Position numbers and translations under genes: made by a program
In this document: piece after piece, positions 1-11,577 of the stretch
Numbering within the stretch: the stretch's first letter is position 1
Layout: each line of letters opens with the position of its first letter
The notes under the pieces: model-generated
What the model was told of the DNA's origin: nothing
Seen by the model: the letters and a program-made list of their open reading frames with translations, nothing else
Database searches by the model: none
Origin: Stereum hirsutum FP-91666 SS1
Lineage: Eukaryota; Basidiomycota; Agaricomycetes; Russulales; Stereaceae
DNA length: 64,000 bases
Direction of reading: 5' to 3'
NCBI RefSeq assembly: GCF_000264905.1
Contig: NW_006763138.1
Coordinates: 887,755-951,754 of the forward strand

Positions 1-588
1 CCAACCATCGCCCAGCTGAGGGTGGCTTCGACTACAAGCCCCCTAGCTCAGACTTATGGTTCTTCTTCTTTTCTGACGGTATTACACCTCTCCAAGGTGT
101 ACGTCGCATGTGTTACCTCTGTCGTCCGATTCAAACTCAAGCATTTGTCTGTAGGATACTACTCGTCCGGCCGCGGGAGACGAGTACAAGGTCCGCGTCG
201 GGCGCGGTTCCTCCAGCCAGGGTCCCTTCTACGTAAATATTTCCCCGTCATCGATTTCCCTGCTGGTCTCTCATGTGACTTTTCTTGTCAACAGGGAGGA
301 GCTGGAAATGAGTTGACTGAGGACCTTAACCCACCGACTGGTAATATTATCTTGGCGTCGCATGACAACATTTATGCTCCAGGCGGTATGTGACATCGCT
401 GACTCTTGATTCGTCCGGAGACTGACGAAGTGCTCGTATATGTAGGCCAGAGCATCTTCCATGACCCAGTCAGTGGTAGGGATGTCATGGTCTACCACTA
501 CGTCCGTGAGAGCGAGGTCGGCGGCGCGTCGTACCTCGGCATCAACTACCTCGACTTCTCGTCTGGGTGGCCCGTCGTTGTCAACTAG
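1..588 (+). CDS. GH43 arabinan endo-1,5-alpha-L-arabinosidase-like, 3' part only
   Basis: C-terminal portion of a glycoside hydrolase family 43 enzyme; the 5' end lies outside the window. Exons read in phase as <1..98, 155..232, 295..385 and 431..588, with GTACGT, GTAAAT and GTATGT donors. Recognisable family blocks follow in order: AEGGFDY followed by an aromatic FFFFSDGITPLQG strand (the Glu is in the position of the catalytic acid), RPAAGDEYKVRVGR, ASHDNIYAPGG, VMVYHYV and LGINYLDFSSGWPVV, which are typical of arabinanase blades. Family knowledge: such enzymes are secreted and cut alpha-1,5-arabinan in pectin side chains. No signal peptide can be checked because the N-terminus is missing. 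The last intron (386-430, 45 nt) is the least certain junction, since other acceptors give an immediate stop. Substrate within GH43 cannot be fixed from this part alone. Confidence 0.8.
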
Positions 589-1032
589 AGAGTAGCTTCT
601 CCTTTATTATGATTTGCCATGGGATTTAGGATATGATCCAGGTTATGACGGGGCTCCGTAGTATTGGGTTGCATCAGCTACGGCCTTTGACGACGCCTTG
701 AATATGCAATATATACCAGAATTGAAGGATATTTATTGAGGTGAACGGAAGGAGCTCATTCCGAGTCCTGACATTGTTCCATTTAAACCTCTGTATTGTT
801 CCTCGTGGGGCCGTATTGTACCCTGAATAGACTCTCCATCCATCTTTCCCTTTGACAGTACTAATTGAGACGTCCGACCTAAGGGCCACACTCGAACACC
901 GACTGCTGAGTGCCACACAATTACATGTTCTCAATTTCCAATTGCTTTGAGCAGAGATCCAAACAAGAGCGCTTGGACAGTTCCTTCATCTCTTTCATAG
1001 CTGTTGTACACTATCATTGCGCGTATTTCTGC
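589..1032. other. Intergenic, GH43 to alpha-actinin
   Basis: No gene seen. The stretch should hold the 3' UTR of the arabinanase gene and the promoter and 5' UTR of alpha-actinin. An upstream ATG at 910 is in frame with the alpha-actinin start at 1033 but adds 41 residues with no resemblance to the family, so I did not use it. Confidence 0.5.
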
Positions 1033-4000
1033 ATGGACTCACTTAATACCCTTGCATCAAACACACAAGAGAGGACCTTCTGTAAATGGCTCGTAATCAT
1101 CTCTCGTATCGACCCCTGTACCCAGATATTTATATAGTCGATGTAGGCTCAATACGAAGCTGGAGTCCGCAGGGTATCCCTCTATGACTTCTCTGGTCAA
1201 GGATCTTTCGGACGGAGTGAGGCTGATACAGCTCATGGTGCGTACTCTGTCATTGGCATTCCTTCTGACTTACTTATAATCTGTGCGCGAACAGGAAATC
1301 ATGGGTGCGTTGCTTTGCTTTTGTGTGCCTCTCATCAAGCTAAGCGCAACTGGGCTGATGGCGCAGTATGTTTGCAGGCGACACCACTCTTGGACGTTAC
1401 AATAGGAATCCCCGAATGCGCGTACAGAAGGCAGAGAATGTTAACAAGGCCCTCGAGTTTATCACTTCGCGTGGCGTCAAGCTTACGAACATCGGCCCAG
1501 AAGGCGCGTTGCCCACCCTCTTCCTACCCCTGCCAAACGATACTGATACTTTGTATGCAGACATTATGGATGGAAACCTCAAACTAATCTTGGGCATGAT
1601 CTGGACCCTTATTCTCCGATTCACCATCGCAGACATCAAGTCAGTTTTGCTCCTTGCCTCCGTCCGATGTTATAGCCAAGCTCATTGTTCGAGGTTGTAC
1701 ACGTTTAACTGACGCGTCTTGAAAGCGAAGAAGGTCTTTCAGCCAAGGAGGGACTTCTACTCTGGTGTCAGCGCAAAACTGCGCCGTACGACGACGTGAA
1801 TGTCCAGGATTTCTCCCTCAGCTGGTCGGATGGCCTGGCCTTGTGCGTGTCTTTCATTTCCCTTCCGGGATACCTTCGCCCTAAAAGCTGATGTGTGTGG
1901 CGCCAATTGTAGATGTGCCCTGATTCACTGTCATCGACCCGACTTGATAGATTATCATAAACTGAACAAGGTGCGCATACTCTTACTGTCCTTGGTCACC
2001 CTCTGTTTACGGTGGGTGTCTCCAGTCAGACCGTCACGGAAACACACAACTCGCGTTCGATGTGGCTGCAGAGCATCTCGGGATTCCGGTGCGTATACCT
2101 CGCTCTTGGTCAGGGTATGAGTACCGTTTCAAACGTCCATGTGTCCCAATGTCACATATAGCAACTCCTCGAGGTCGCGGATCTGTGTGATTCTCACCGG
2201 CCAGATGAACGTAGTGTCATGACCTACATCGCTAGTTTCTTCCACGCCTTCTCCTCTATGGGTGCGTATCACCTTATTCAACTTTCGCCGGCCATCAATG
2301 ATCCTGATGCTAGATCTTATATTCCCTTGCATGCCTTAGATCAAGCAGAGACTGTATCACGCCGACTAGAGAAATTTGCAGAACTGATGCAGTCAATATG
2401 GCTCAGTCGGAATGACTACGAGCGGCGCGTCAGGGCTGTATGTCGTGCTACAATGCTACACATCATGGACTTCCACTTACACTGTTGGCGCCTAACACCA
2501 GCTCCTAACATCTCTCTTCGATATTCAAGACCAGTGGGATGCCGTCAAGTTCACGGGGACTTACACCGACGCCAAGGAACACCTGAACAGCTTCGCCACT
2601 TATAAGCAAACGCAGAAACGTACGTGGGTCACTGAGAAGCAGGACGTGGCGACGTTATTTGGGAATGTGCAGACGAAGTTGAAGACGTATGGGCTGAGGG
2701 AGTACGTACCACCTATGGGCCTGGCGCTATCCGTACGTTCTTATCTATTCTCAAGTCGCAGTGCGTTGAAGAAGTGCTTACACCGTCTCATAGGACCTAG
2801 ATGATGCATGGCAGGATTTGCTAGCGGCAGAGGCTAGGCGTTCAAGATCGATCAATGCACAGATCAGAGAGTTCGTATTTTTCTACGAACCTCTTTGTCA
2901 CGATGCAATTACCTTACTCTTTTTTACGGTTCAGAATCAAAGAATCGCTACGCAAGCAGTTCGCAGATCTCGCAAATGACTTCCAAAGGCGGGTACACGG
3001 CATCTCGACCGAGCTTTCCGCAATAGATGGTCCTCTCGAGGTTTGTTACACCACCGCCTAACGTCCCTATACTTTCTTCTAATCTGAAAATGCGTTGGAC
3101 CTCTCCAGGAACAACAAACCCAGGTTGACCAACTTCAGACCCGAATACCTAGCCTCTCTGCAGCGCTCGCGGAGGTTGAGGGTGCCGAGGCTGAATGTGC
3201 GGCAGCAAATGTGGAAGAGAACGATTATACTGTGTTTACTTGTCAAGATCTTGTGTTCGAGCTGGAACTGGTCGTACAAGGGATTGCGAAGAAGATTGCG
3301 TTCATTGATAACCAGGTTCGAGCCCTTTTCCCATCTTGCACGCTTGAAGCCTACACTACCGTGCTCTTGACCATCGCTCAGGACTGATTTATTTTTCCCC
3401 GGTGGTATAGATTGTATCGAGGAATATGACAAATCTTACACCGGCACAGCTAGAACAGTTCGAGAGCACATTCCGATACTTCGACAAGGACGAGTCAAAC
3501 ACACTCGAGCAGAGCGAGATGACAGCTGCGCTCGCAAGTCTCGGCATCGTCTACGCTGTAAGTCTTCCGCTCAACTGATCTCGGCGGCTCGCTTATTGTA
3601 ATGGACTTGGCGTTACAGGACGATGATATGGACATCATATATGACCAGCTTGTGCAGGACTACGGCGCAATCACTTTTGAAGCTTTCATCAACCTCTTGG
3701 TGCGTGCGCTATCGGAGAGTGTTCCTACCTTAGGTTGACCACTGACTAGACTCTATGGTCACACCACAGGTTGATATCACCGAGGATCAAACCTCGCCAG
3801 ATCAACTGCGCGAGGCCTTCGAAGGCGTAGCAGGGAACAAGGTGAGCGCGGTGCTCCGTGTTATTCGTAGCTTGGCGACTAACTTGGAAATATCTATGTA
3901 GCCATTCGTCACGGAACTGGACCTCAAGCTTGCACATTTGCCTGCGAGTGCAATTGACTACCTCCGCGAAGTGATGCCTACAGCGGAGAACGGCGCCGGG

Positions 4001-4066
4001 TCTGGGCAAGAGAGCGACAGGGAGTATGACTACCAGGCTTGGTTGGATAGAGTGTTCGACTATTGA
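1033..4066 (+). CDS. ain1: Alpha-actinin (Ain1-type actin cross-linker)
   Basis: Cytoplasmic actin-bundling protein that in fungi works at the contractile ring and at actin patches. I assemble 18 exons giving about 627 residues, close to the fission-yeast protein. Two calponin-homology domains fill residues ~10-240 (motifs [47 protein letters not shown], then [21 protein letters not shown]). Spectrin-like helices cover ~250-470 ([22 protein letters not shown]). The tail carries EF-hands: the loop [12 protein letters not shown] keeps acidic residues at the usual Ca-binding positions, and the second hand is degenerate. The start at 1033 ([16 protein letters not shown]) matches family N-termini. 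Exon 3 is only 10 nt (1295-1304). Two introns appear to start with GC: 1089-1146 and 1504-1560. Intron 1504-1560 cannot be read with a GT donor without losing frame. For 1089-1146 a GT alternative exists that drops three conserved residues. Cofilin follows 400 bp downstream on the same strand. Confidence 0.93.
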
Positions 4067-4465
4067 GGCTGTTGTGCAAACTGCGATGACTTGTCACGGA
4101 CTTTTGATTCATCTACCTTCGTTGTCGTTTGTTGTTGTAATCTGGTGTACTTTTCGGTGATGTGGTAGAGAACTTGAACAACACAATACTCGTACTTTTA
4201 CTTGGCTACAACCTTTCTATGCCCATGCTGTGTCACAGTGCTGAGCACAGTAATCCACGACTGCGTTGATGCAGCGATTCATATGGATTGCAGCGGACAA
4301 GCGAAACGCGCAAGGAGGACGGAGAGTGGAAGCCGGAATTGGCAGGGCGCGTCGGAGTTGCAATCGATGGTCAGCGCCATCGCGATACTGTACTTGTCCA
4401 TTTAAACCACCACCACCCTCTACCCAGTCAACCACTTCACCCAGCTCATCTTTCATATCACCACA

Positions 4466-5335
4466 ATGGTACGCCCCTACCTTGCCTCACATCCAATTTA
4501 GGCTTACAATATGTCGTTGTCGACAGGCCTCCGGTGTCGCCGTCAACCCCGCGTGTCTCGAAGCTTTCCAGGAGCTTAAGCTTGGGAAGAAGACCAAATA
4601 CCTCATCTTCGCCATATCCAAGGACCTCACTGAGATCGTGGTAGAGAAGAAGTCGACGAGCACGTCGTACGACGAATTCGTCGCTGATCTCCCTGAGGCG
4701 GAGTGTAGGTGGGCTATCTACGACTTTGAGTTCGAGAAAGAGGGCGCCGGCATCCGGAACAAGATCTGCTTCATCTCTTGGTGCGTACTTCTTTGCTGGT
4801 TGATATCTCGACTTCTAGCCTGTCCTATACTTTCATTACCATTCGTACTGCTGCATGTCCATCGCAGTTGCTTTCGCTGAAGGGCGTCCTGCGGATGTGA
4901 TTGATCGTGTGGCGCGGCACTTACATCGCCTTCATACTGATCGTGTGCGCTCCTTTCTTCCAACAGGTCTCCTGATGACTCCAAAGTCAAGCAGAAGATG
5001 CTGTTCGCCTCATCCAAGGATGCTCTTAGGCGAGCGCTCGTCGGTATCGCTGCAGAGATCCAGGCTACGGACTTCAGTGAGGTCGCACATGAAAGCGGTA
5101 CGTCCTGTTCTCCTGATCTGGTTCCCCGCCATTTGTTCTTTTTCGGCCTCTTCGCAGAGAGCACATATCCTATCAATCTCTTCGCCCCTAGTACCTTCCG
5201 CTATAAGCACTCGCCACATCTTCGACCATCACATTTCATGTTCTGCATTTGTTCATATATCAACCTACGAGACTGAACTTTTTGCACATCCTTTCTTTCC
5301 AAACAGTCCTGGACAAGGTCTCCCGCGGAGCTTAA
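4466..5335 (+). CDS. cof1: Cofilin (ADF/cofilin actin-severing protein)
   Basis: Small actin-depolymerising factor that binds ADP-actin and severs filaments. Exons 4466-4468, 4527-4780, 4967-5097 and 5307-5335 join in phase to 138 residues, a typical cofilin length. The protein opens [19 protein letters not shown], holds the ADF block [19 protein letters not shown] and the central [19 protein letters not shown]. The long actin-binding helix region follows ([20 protein letters not shown], then [19 protein letters not shown]), and the end is VLDKVSRGA. The Ser after Met-Ala is at the usual regulatory phosphorylation position of the family. The first coding exon is only the ATG, with the intron beginning directly after it. 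A CT-rich leader precedes the start. Confidence 0.95.
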
Positions 5336-5925
5336 TGTACCCACGGACTTCAACGTACCGCTCCCGCCACCTACCTCCCGTCTCGTCTAATCTCTACCAT
5401 ACTTGCCCCGTCCACCCGCTGTCGTTCTCGCGTCCACGTACTACCACCCTGTCTATATCTATATCCACACGTGGTCGCTGTTTGTTTGTACTTGTCCAAT
5501 GTCGAAGAAGGAATGGGAACGGAAGAACGAAGAGAAGCGCGTAGAAGAAAGGACATGCTTATGTTTTGTTCCTTTGAGTATGTAGTTGAAACAAATTACC
5601 TTGAATTCGCATGAATGAGCGTGCGCGGTGAAACGTGTATCTCATGCCAGTTCCTCGTACAGTTCTGACAAGTACCATGCCTCCACCCTTCGAATGGGAT
5701 TTTACCCATCAATATATCGTTGATTATCTTTGCGTCGTTGTTGTGACATCAAGCGATGCTATGTATGCCTCTGTTTGAAATTACACGAGTTTGCCCACCC
5801 GGTATCTACCGGAAAAGATCGGATTTCTCGCGCACTGTGCTACACGCAGACTTTCTTTTCCTTCCAATACTTAGACATCTGTTGTTCACGAACGTCTTGG
5901 AACAGTTTGTCCAGAAACTACCGTC
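5336..5925. other. Intergenic, cofilin to DUF6535 copy A
   Basis: No gene recognised. It should contain the cofilin 3' UTR and the promoter of the next gene. Short open stretches here show no family motif. Confidence 0.4.
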
Positions 5926-8833
5926 ATGGTCCAGATAGTAGACTACATCCCGGCGCCCGACAATAGTGGTGAAGGACCCTCTGTACGCCTGAGCGACTCC
6001 AGGTCTGAGGCGACAACCGGTCAAGATCGTCTGCCCAGAGAAGCGGGATACAAGGATCTGGTAAAGTTAATGCAGAAACAGGCCAATCTCACGGAGAGAT
6101 TGGTGGTTAATGCAGAAAAGAAAAAACCTGTGCCACCGCTGATGGGTAGTGCGTACCATATCCATCTATTCAACGCCAAGGATCATTTCCTTACACCGCT
6201 CTCTTAGGTGGTATTTCGCAAGAGATCCTAGAGATCCTGCGTAAGATGCGCGAGAAACAAATGACTTCGGGTACGCAGACCATGTCCAGTTGACCGCACG
6301 GACATGAAGCTCATAAGGAGGTCCTTAGACGTATCGAAGCAACCTATCCCCTCAGTTCCTGCGACAAGTGCAGCAGCTTGGTCTCCATTGCTTCGCTCAC
6401 ATTTAGACCGCATCCAGCCGACAGTAGATCAATGGAGAGGATCCCTCGATACTCTTCTCGTTTTTGTGACCAGGTCAATCATCTGCAGTGAATGATAAGG
6501 CTGACCAGTTACTATTCTACCTCAGATCGCGCTGTTCTCGGCAATAATCACTACCTTCTTTGTGCAGTCACTTGATGGGCTTACGCAAGATCCCAACGAC
6601 AGAACAAATGAACTGCTTCAGAACCTGACGGAACTCGACATCGCCGTCAGCGGCGTCAACGCCTCCCACCTGAGCATTCCATCGCCCGTTCCTTTCGAGC
6701 CTGAAGGGGACGTCGTCCGTCTGAACTTCTACTGGTCTCTCTCTTTGGTTTTAAGCGTGAGATGTTATTATTTACTTGACAGCATCGTTTCCAGCTCCCT
6801 GCCGCTCTCAGGGCCATTCGCCCCCATCTTCATCGCTGGCCTTCTGTCTACTATCTTTGCTGTTTCGGTCGCGACATATACAGTTTGGACTGTGTTTCAT
6901 GGCTGGTTTTACCCCGACGTGTCTCCATTCCAGTCGACGATTTCCCAGCTATGGGTACTGCATGGCCCCTCGATAACACATCGCGCCAAACACATATCTC
7001 GCTCTCTGCTTCATTTTACCGATTTTGGAAGACTCGATTTGCAGCTATCAGGGCTTCCTCTTCGATCCAGACTCCCTCGTTTGATGCGTTTTGCGCAGAG
7101 CCTTCCGACATTCGACAATTAGATGTGTCTTCCGAAAATACGGCACCCCTTGACGCAACTCTCGAGCCTCATGATATTGAAGCTTTCCATGCTACTCTCC
7201 AGGTGACTCATGATGCCGATGTCGTCGACCAGGCGGTGGCAGCATATCCTTCCCTGATATCATATTGTGCATTCTGTTTCAAGGCGAAAAGCGCCGAAAG
7301 GGATTGGCGTGTATTTCAACGCCCTGGTATAACCCCTACGGCCTATGAAATCGAGTCTCTAGCCTATATGCTATCAGATGAGGCCAACATCCGGATAAAC
7401 ATCACTGTAGCAGCTTTTATAGCAGATCCATTTGTCTCTAGTACATTGTCAAGTGAGTATATCCACCATCGTCAGTTTCATGCTTGACTGACTTTGCGCT
7501 ATCATAGAACAACGAAATGCGTCTTTCGCGTACTCCAATTCAGATGCTGTGTATATCTTGCAGCTGCTGGCGAGGGCGGCTGAGAGGTACTCTCTGTCTA
7601 TGACAGGCCAGGTGTGCTCACACGTTCTCTGGGATTCCCCTTTCACTAAGGCGATGGGTGAGGTTGTGACGTCGATTCCCGGCTACCGGGATTTTTCAAT
7701 GGATGTTCGCAAGGCCTTCCCCGTTCTCTGGCTTCCTCTCGTTGACATACCGGAAGATAAAGACAGCGAATTTTCTAAGGAAGCGTTCTCTCAAAAGGTA
7801 TCCAGGCAGTTCCTCTGGGATATTCTCGACTCATCGGTGCATAGACAAATGAAGTCACCTCTCGACTTGAAAGAAAGCTTGGGACGCCTCTTAGAACCCG
7901 ACCTAGTCCCACGAATTTGGTCATTTCTTTGTACCCTCAACACAACAGAAATGTGTTCCTTCAAGGAGAATCTAGCAGATATCATGGCTTGGGGAATGCT
8001 CCCATATAAATTTGATTACGAGTTGTCATATACTGCCAAGCTTCTGTTGCAATGGCTATTTCAGAGCAGACCTCATATGCCTTCTCTTTCGTTCAGTCAC
8101 GTCTCTCGTGGTTTTCCACGCGCTGTTGAGAAAATGAAGACACAATTTCTTTGGAAAAACGAGCGACTCATAATCCATCCATCCAGCCCGGATGTGGCTC
8201 AACGGAACTTCCCCTGGCTGCTATTTATTTTGAAAGAAATTGATATCATATTAGCTTCAGAAGATGACATGAAGCAGCACAGACAACTTTTGGAGCACAT
8301 AGAAACATGCATCACCACGCTCCAGCTTTTGCGGGCATTTGATGATACCTCCGGACTGGCCGCATACTCTCATGATGACCCTGGGGGCATCTCATCCGAG
8401 CACCCTTCCGCACCTAATGAGCTGTGCATATCTTTCCGCATGTCCCGAGCAGAGATGATCCAGTCTGCCGAGCTTGTCCGCCGCAAGGCGCCCTCCATGA
8501 GACTGGATATTCCTTCGTGGCAGAGGCTGATCCAGGCTCTGACTGTGTCGGATAAAAAGACGAGATTAGAAGTTCCACTGTGGTGGCAGGACAAACAACC
8601 CAACACTTCGATTTCCCATCAAGAACACGTTAGGCAAGATATATTGGAGGCTTTTAAGTGGTTGTCCCCAGAGCCCTTCACTTCAGGTACATTCGTTCAT
8701 TACACCATGCTCCTGTCCTGTGTTTTACATCAATGCCGATCCTGATATGTACGACACGGTAGCTTCATCAGGTGTGGATCCTTCGAGCCATGACCAAGGT
8801 ATCGTCCCCACTGAGGGAAGGCTTGAAGAGTGA
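5926..8833 (+). CDS. DUF6535 membrane protein, copy A (shortened, possibly decayed)
   Basis: Paralogue of the minus-strand gene at 14334-17371. Exons 5926-6145, 6208-6270, 6329-6465 and 6526 onward align well with it (shared blocks DVSKQPIP, PATSAAAWSPLLR, IQPTVD, QSLxGL, NxTELxIAVSGVNASHL, APIFIAGxLS). The C-terminal exon 7510-8686 is open throughout, and a last exon 8763-8833 gives the stop. Two defects are visible. About 63 residues, including a predicted membrane helix present in copy B, are missing: reading passes straight from LVLSVRCYYLLDS to IVSSSLPLSG. Between 6965 and 7030 the frame must change, because copy A is 8 nt longer there than copy B. An intron 6955-7031 would restore the frame at the cost of about 22 residues, so the gene may still be expressed. 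Biochemical function of DUF6535 proteins is unknown; they are multi-helix membrane proteins abundant in Agaricomycetes. Confidence 0.65.
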
Positions 8834-9284
8834 GGAGTCGTGGAGATGCTCGCCGACCCAGAAGAAATCCATGCTTGTCCTCATTCAATATTTTGCTCGT
8901 GCGGCGTACAAGTCGTCCTCGTAGTGCTGTTCCTTCAGTCTTCACGCCTCTTCTATAATTCATGTGTTCTTGTTTGCCTTCGCTTTCACCTTTCCTTTTA
9001 CACATTGACGTGTTCTCCTCTATTCGTGTCTGTATTGTCTCGAAATATGCTTCGCTCCATCACTACAGTACTTGAACCCTTCTTCTGTACTATGGCATGA
9101 CGAGTCTTCGGCTGGGAAATAATAGTAGTGTACGGGACCCTTCCTTTTTTACCAACTCACATCCGCACATGCCTATGTTCAATCTCGAGCACAAAAACCA
9201 CGTGGTGCCAAGAAGGTGTTCCAAGTCCCTAATCAGCATAATTATAGGCTACAGTACAGTGTGAATCAAAGTCTTCGTGTAAAG

Positions 9285-9904
9285 ATGAAACCAACCATCT
9301 CGTCCACTGACCCTCGAATGACTAGCCGGGCCTTCAAGTTGGAGGCTCCTGCCAGCAAGCCTCTTTTCCAAATTCCGTCCAGCTACAGTGGTGAGCGTCA
9401 ATTGTGACATTGCCACGAATTCTTGGCAGTGTGATGCGGCGCCGGGAGAGTCAGAGTAGAATTGAATGTTTCCGCCTCGTCCACTCATATCTCGTCAAAG
9501 AGGGTGCAGCAGTTTACGAGGAGTGAGCGGCGAGTCTCATATAGTTATAAGTACCACAGCGGCGTAAAAATCATTCGACAAGGAACAATTCGCGGACAGT
9601 GATAATGCACGTTACGGAAAGTAACCTGTCCGTTCTTTCCATCTATAGTTGACCTGCAGCGTCGAACAATCCACAAATTCAACGGCGAAGTAGCGCTTCC
9701 GGAACAGTCCAGATCGCGGGAGTAGGTTTGAACGCGCCGCTGCTGCCAGTTCCGACTTCACCCGAACGACCGAGTGCGGGGAAAGGATGGGGAGAAACCC
9801 TCGAACCCTCTCCGGACTGGTCGCTTGTGTTCATGCGTCATGCATTGGCCAGTATTATTCGCTGGCCGCAGCTTGAGGCAATAGAGTTGTCGATAGTCCG
9901 GTAA
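9285..9904 (+). CDS. Possible small gene of unknown function
   Basis: Three open segments with good splice signals join in phase: 9285-9390 (starts MKPTISSTDPRMTSRAF, donor GTGAGC), 9457-9543, and 9660-9904 (contains VGLNAPLLPVPTSPERPSAG and the block SPDWSLVFMRHALASIIRWP). The product would be 145 residues, Ser/Pro-rich at first and helical at the end. The strong GTAAGA donor overlapping the stop (9901) means a short further exon may exist before the convergent VDAC gene. I do not recognise a family. The model rests only on frame and splice-site quality. Confidence 0.35.
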
Positions 9905-10078
9905 GAACAACGCGAACAGTGTCCCGTCTACGTCTATGCACGTTCGGACTCAGAGTGTCAAGCAAAGTTTACGATAAAGTATTCTCAAAGGCCGAAACCC
10001 CATAACAACAACAAAGAGACAAAATGAGAGAATGCGTAGTGCACTGTCACGAGCGCAAGTCTACACACTAATGCCACT

Positions 10079-11330
10079 CTAAGCCTCAAAGACGAAGCTG
10101 GCGCCGACCTTGTGTGCGGGGCCGGCGGGAGAGGCCTCGTTGAGGCGTTGGGTATCAAGAGCGAGGCCGAAGGAGGCCTTGACGCCGGGGCGGAGGGCCT
10201 GGGTGTAGCCTGTGTGCGGGAAAGTGAGTATTACATTGGAAATGCGATGAAGGGATGAGGGTGTACGTACCGAGAGCGAGGACACCAGAGTTGTTGATCT
10301 TGGCCTTGACGAAGGCGGCGGAGTCGAGGTAACTGGAGAACGTGGAACGTGCGGGCGCATGAAAAATAATCGACGCGTGTAGGAAACGCGGCGAAAGCGC
10401 GGAGCAAAATCGGGTGGTCAGTTCAACGTCCAACAGTCCTCCAGTCATATAATGATACAGCAGGAGATTTGACATTTAAATATAAAAAAAGATACGCACG
10501 CCTTGGTGCCGACCTCGAGGCTGACGCCTTGGGTGGTGGCCTTGGTGTCGTAGATGGCCTTGGCGCCGGCCTCGACGTCAGGGGAGACGCGGTGGTAGTA
10601 GCTGGCGGCGAAGGTGGACAGGTTACCGAGACCGTGGAGGGTGACGGCGTACTCTGGGGCGGAGTAGCCGATGGCACCGGCGTAGCGGGTGACCTTGCCC
10701 TCGGTAACGTTGTACGAAGCCTCAGCACCGACGAGGAAACCATCACGGCCGAGAACGGTGTCAGCGGTGAAAGTGGGGCCCTGAGTGACGCGATTTGACG
10801 AATTAAGAGGCGGCCATTACGAGGTAGGTATGGTTAGAACACATACCTTGAAGACATCGAGGACGGCGCGCGAGTGGAGGCCAGGCTGCTTGTAGGTGAC
10901 GTTCAAGAGGGCGTTCTTGGTGCCCTTGTCGGGGAGGAGGGTGGTGCCGACATCGAGCTTGAGACCCTTAGCGATCTGGTTCTCGAGCTCGACGGAAGTG
11001 CGGAGGGCATTGGAGGTGGTCCAGGCCTGGGAGAGAGTGAGGCCATGGGGCTTGTCGGAGTACTTTGCCTCGATGTCACCGTGGATGGCAGAGGATTTTG
11101 AGTCGCGGGTACCCGCAACCTTGAAGGTGACGTTGGAAGGGGTGGCGGTCTTGACCTCGAGGGATGTACCGTGGAATTGGTAGTCCTTGCCGAGGAGGTC
11201 GTTGGAGGACTTGCCAAGGTCCTGTTCGACGGTAACGAATGGGAACAGGGGGATTCAGCGATGCTGTCCTCTGCGTCCAACGTTGTCTGCGTACCTTCCA
11301 TGAGGGGGGAACGGGCTGGGGGAGAGACAT
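10079..11330 (-). CDS. por1: Mitochondrial outer-membrane porin (VDAC)
   Basis: Beta-barrel voltage-dependent anion channel that passes ATP, ADP and other metabolites across the outer mitochondrial membrane. Five exons on the minus strand (11330-11295, 11221-10847, 10780-10500, 10332-10271, 10209-10079) give 294 residues, the normal length. It begins MSLPQPVPPSWKDLGKSSND, followed by LLGKDYQFHGTSLEVKT. Further family blocks are ENQIAKGLKLDVGTTLLPDK (with the conserved GLK), LGRDGFLVGAEASYN, GKVTRYAGAIGYSAPEYAVT and NNSGVLALGYTQALRPGVKA. The barrel-closing end is HKVGASFVFEA, with the aromatic residue used as the sorting signal in barrel proteins. It shares a divergent promoter of about 250 bp with the Cdc25-like phosphatase gene. 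High G+C third positions suggest strong expression. Confidence 0.96.
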
Positions 11331-11577
11331 TGTGGTGGGTATGGACGGGAGCTGGTTGTGGATGGGGATGAGGAGAACGTTGAAGGCAGGACGCGTTCTC
11401 TCGACGCTTTTTTGGACTCGCGCGCATACGGACCGGCGTGTTCCGGCAGCCCAAGCCAGGAAGGAACGTATCCTGTCCGGGCCAATGACGTCTTTCTTCC
11501 GCGCACGAAAGTTCTTTCCGCCAACATTCTCAGCCGCTCGCACACGCACAGTATCCCGGCACACAAAGTACAGCATC
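11331..11577. promoter_or_regulatory. Divergent promoter between VDAC and the Cdc25-like phosphatase
   Basis: The 247 bp between the two start codons must hold both promoters. No clear TATA box or known operator is seen. The functional call comes from gene orientation alone. Confidence 0.5.
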
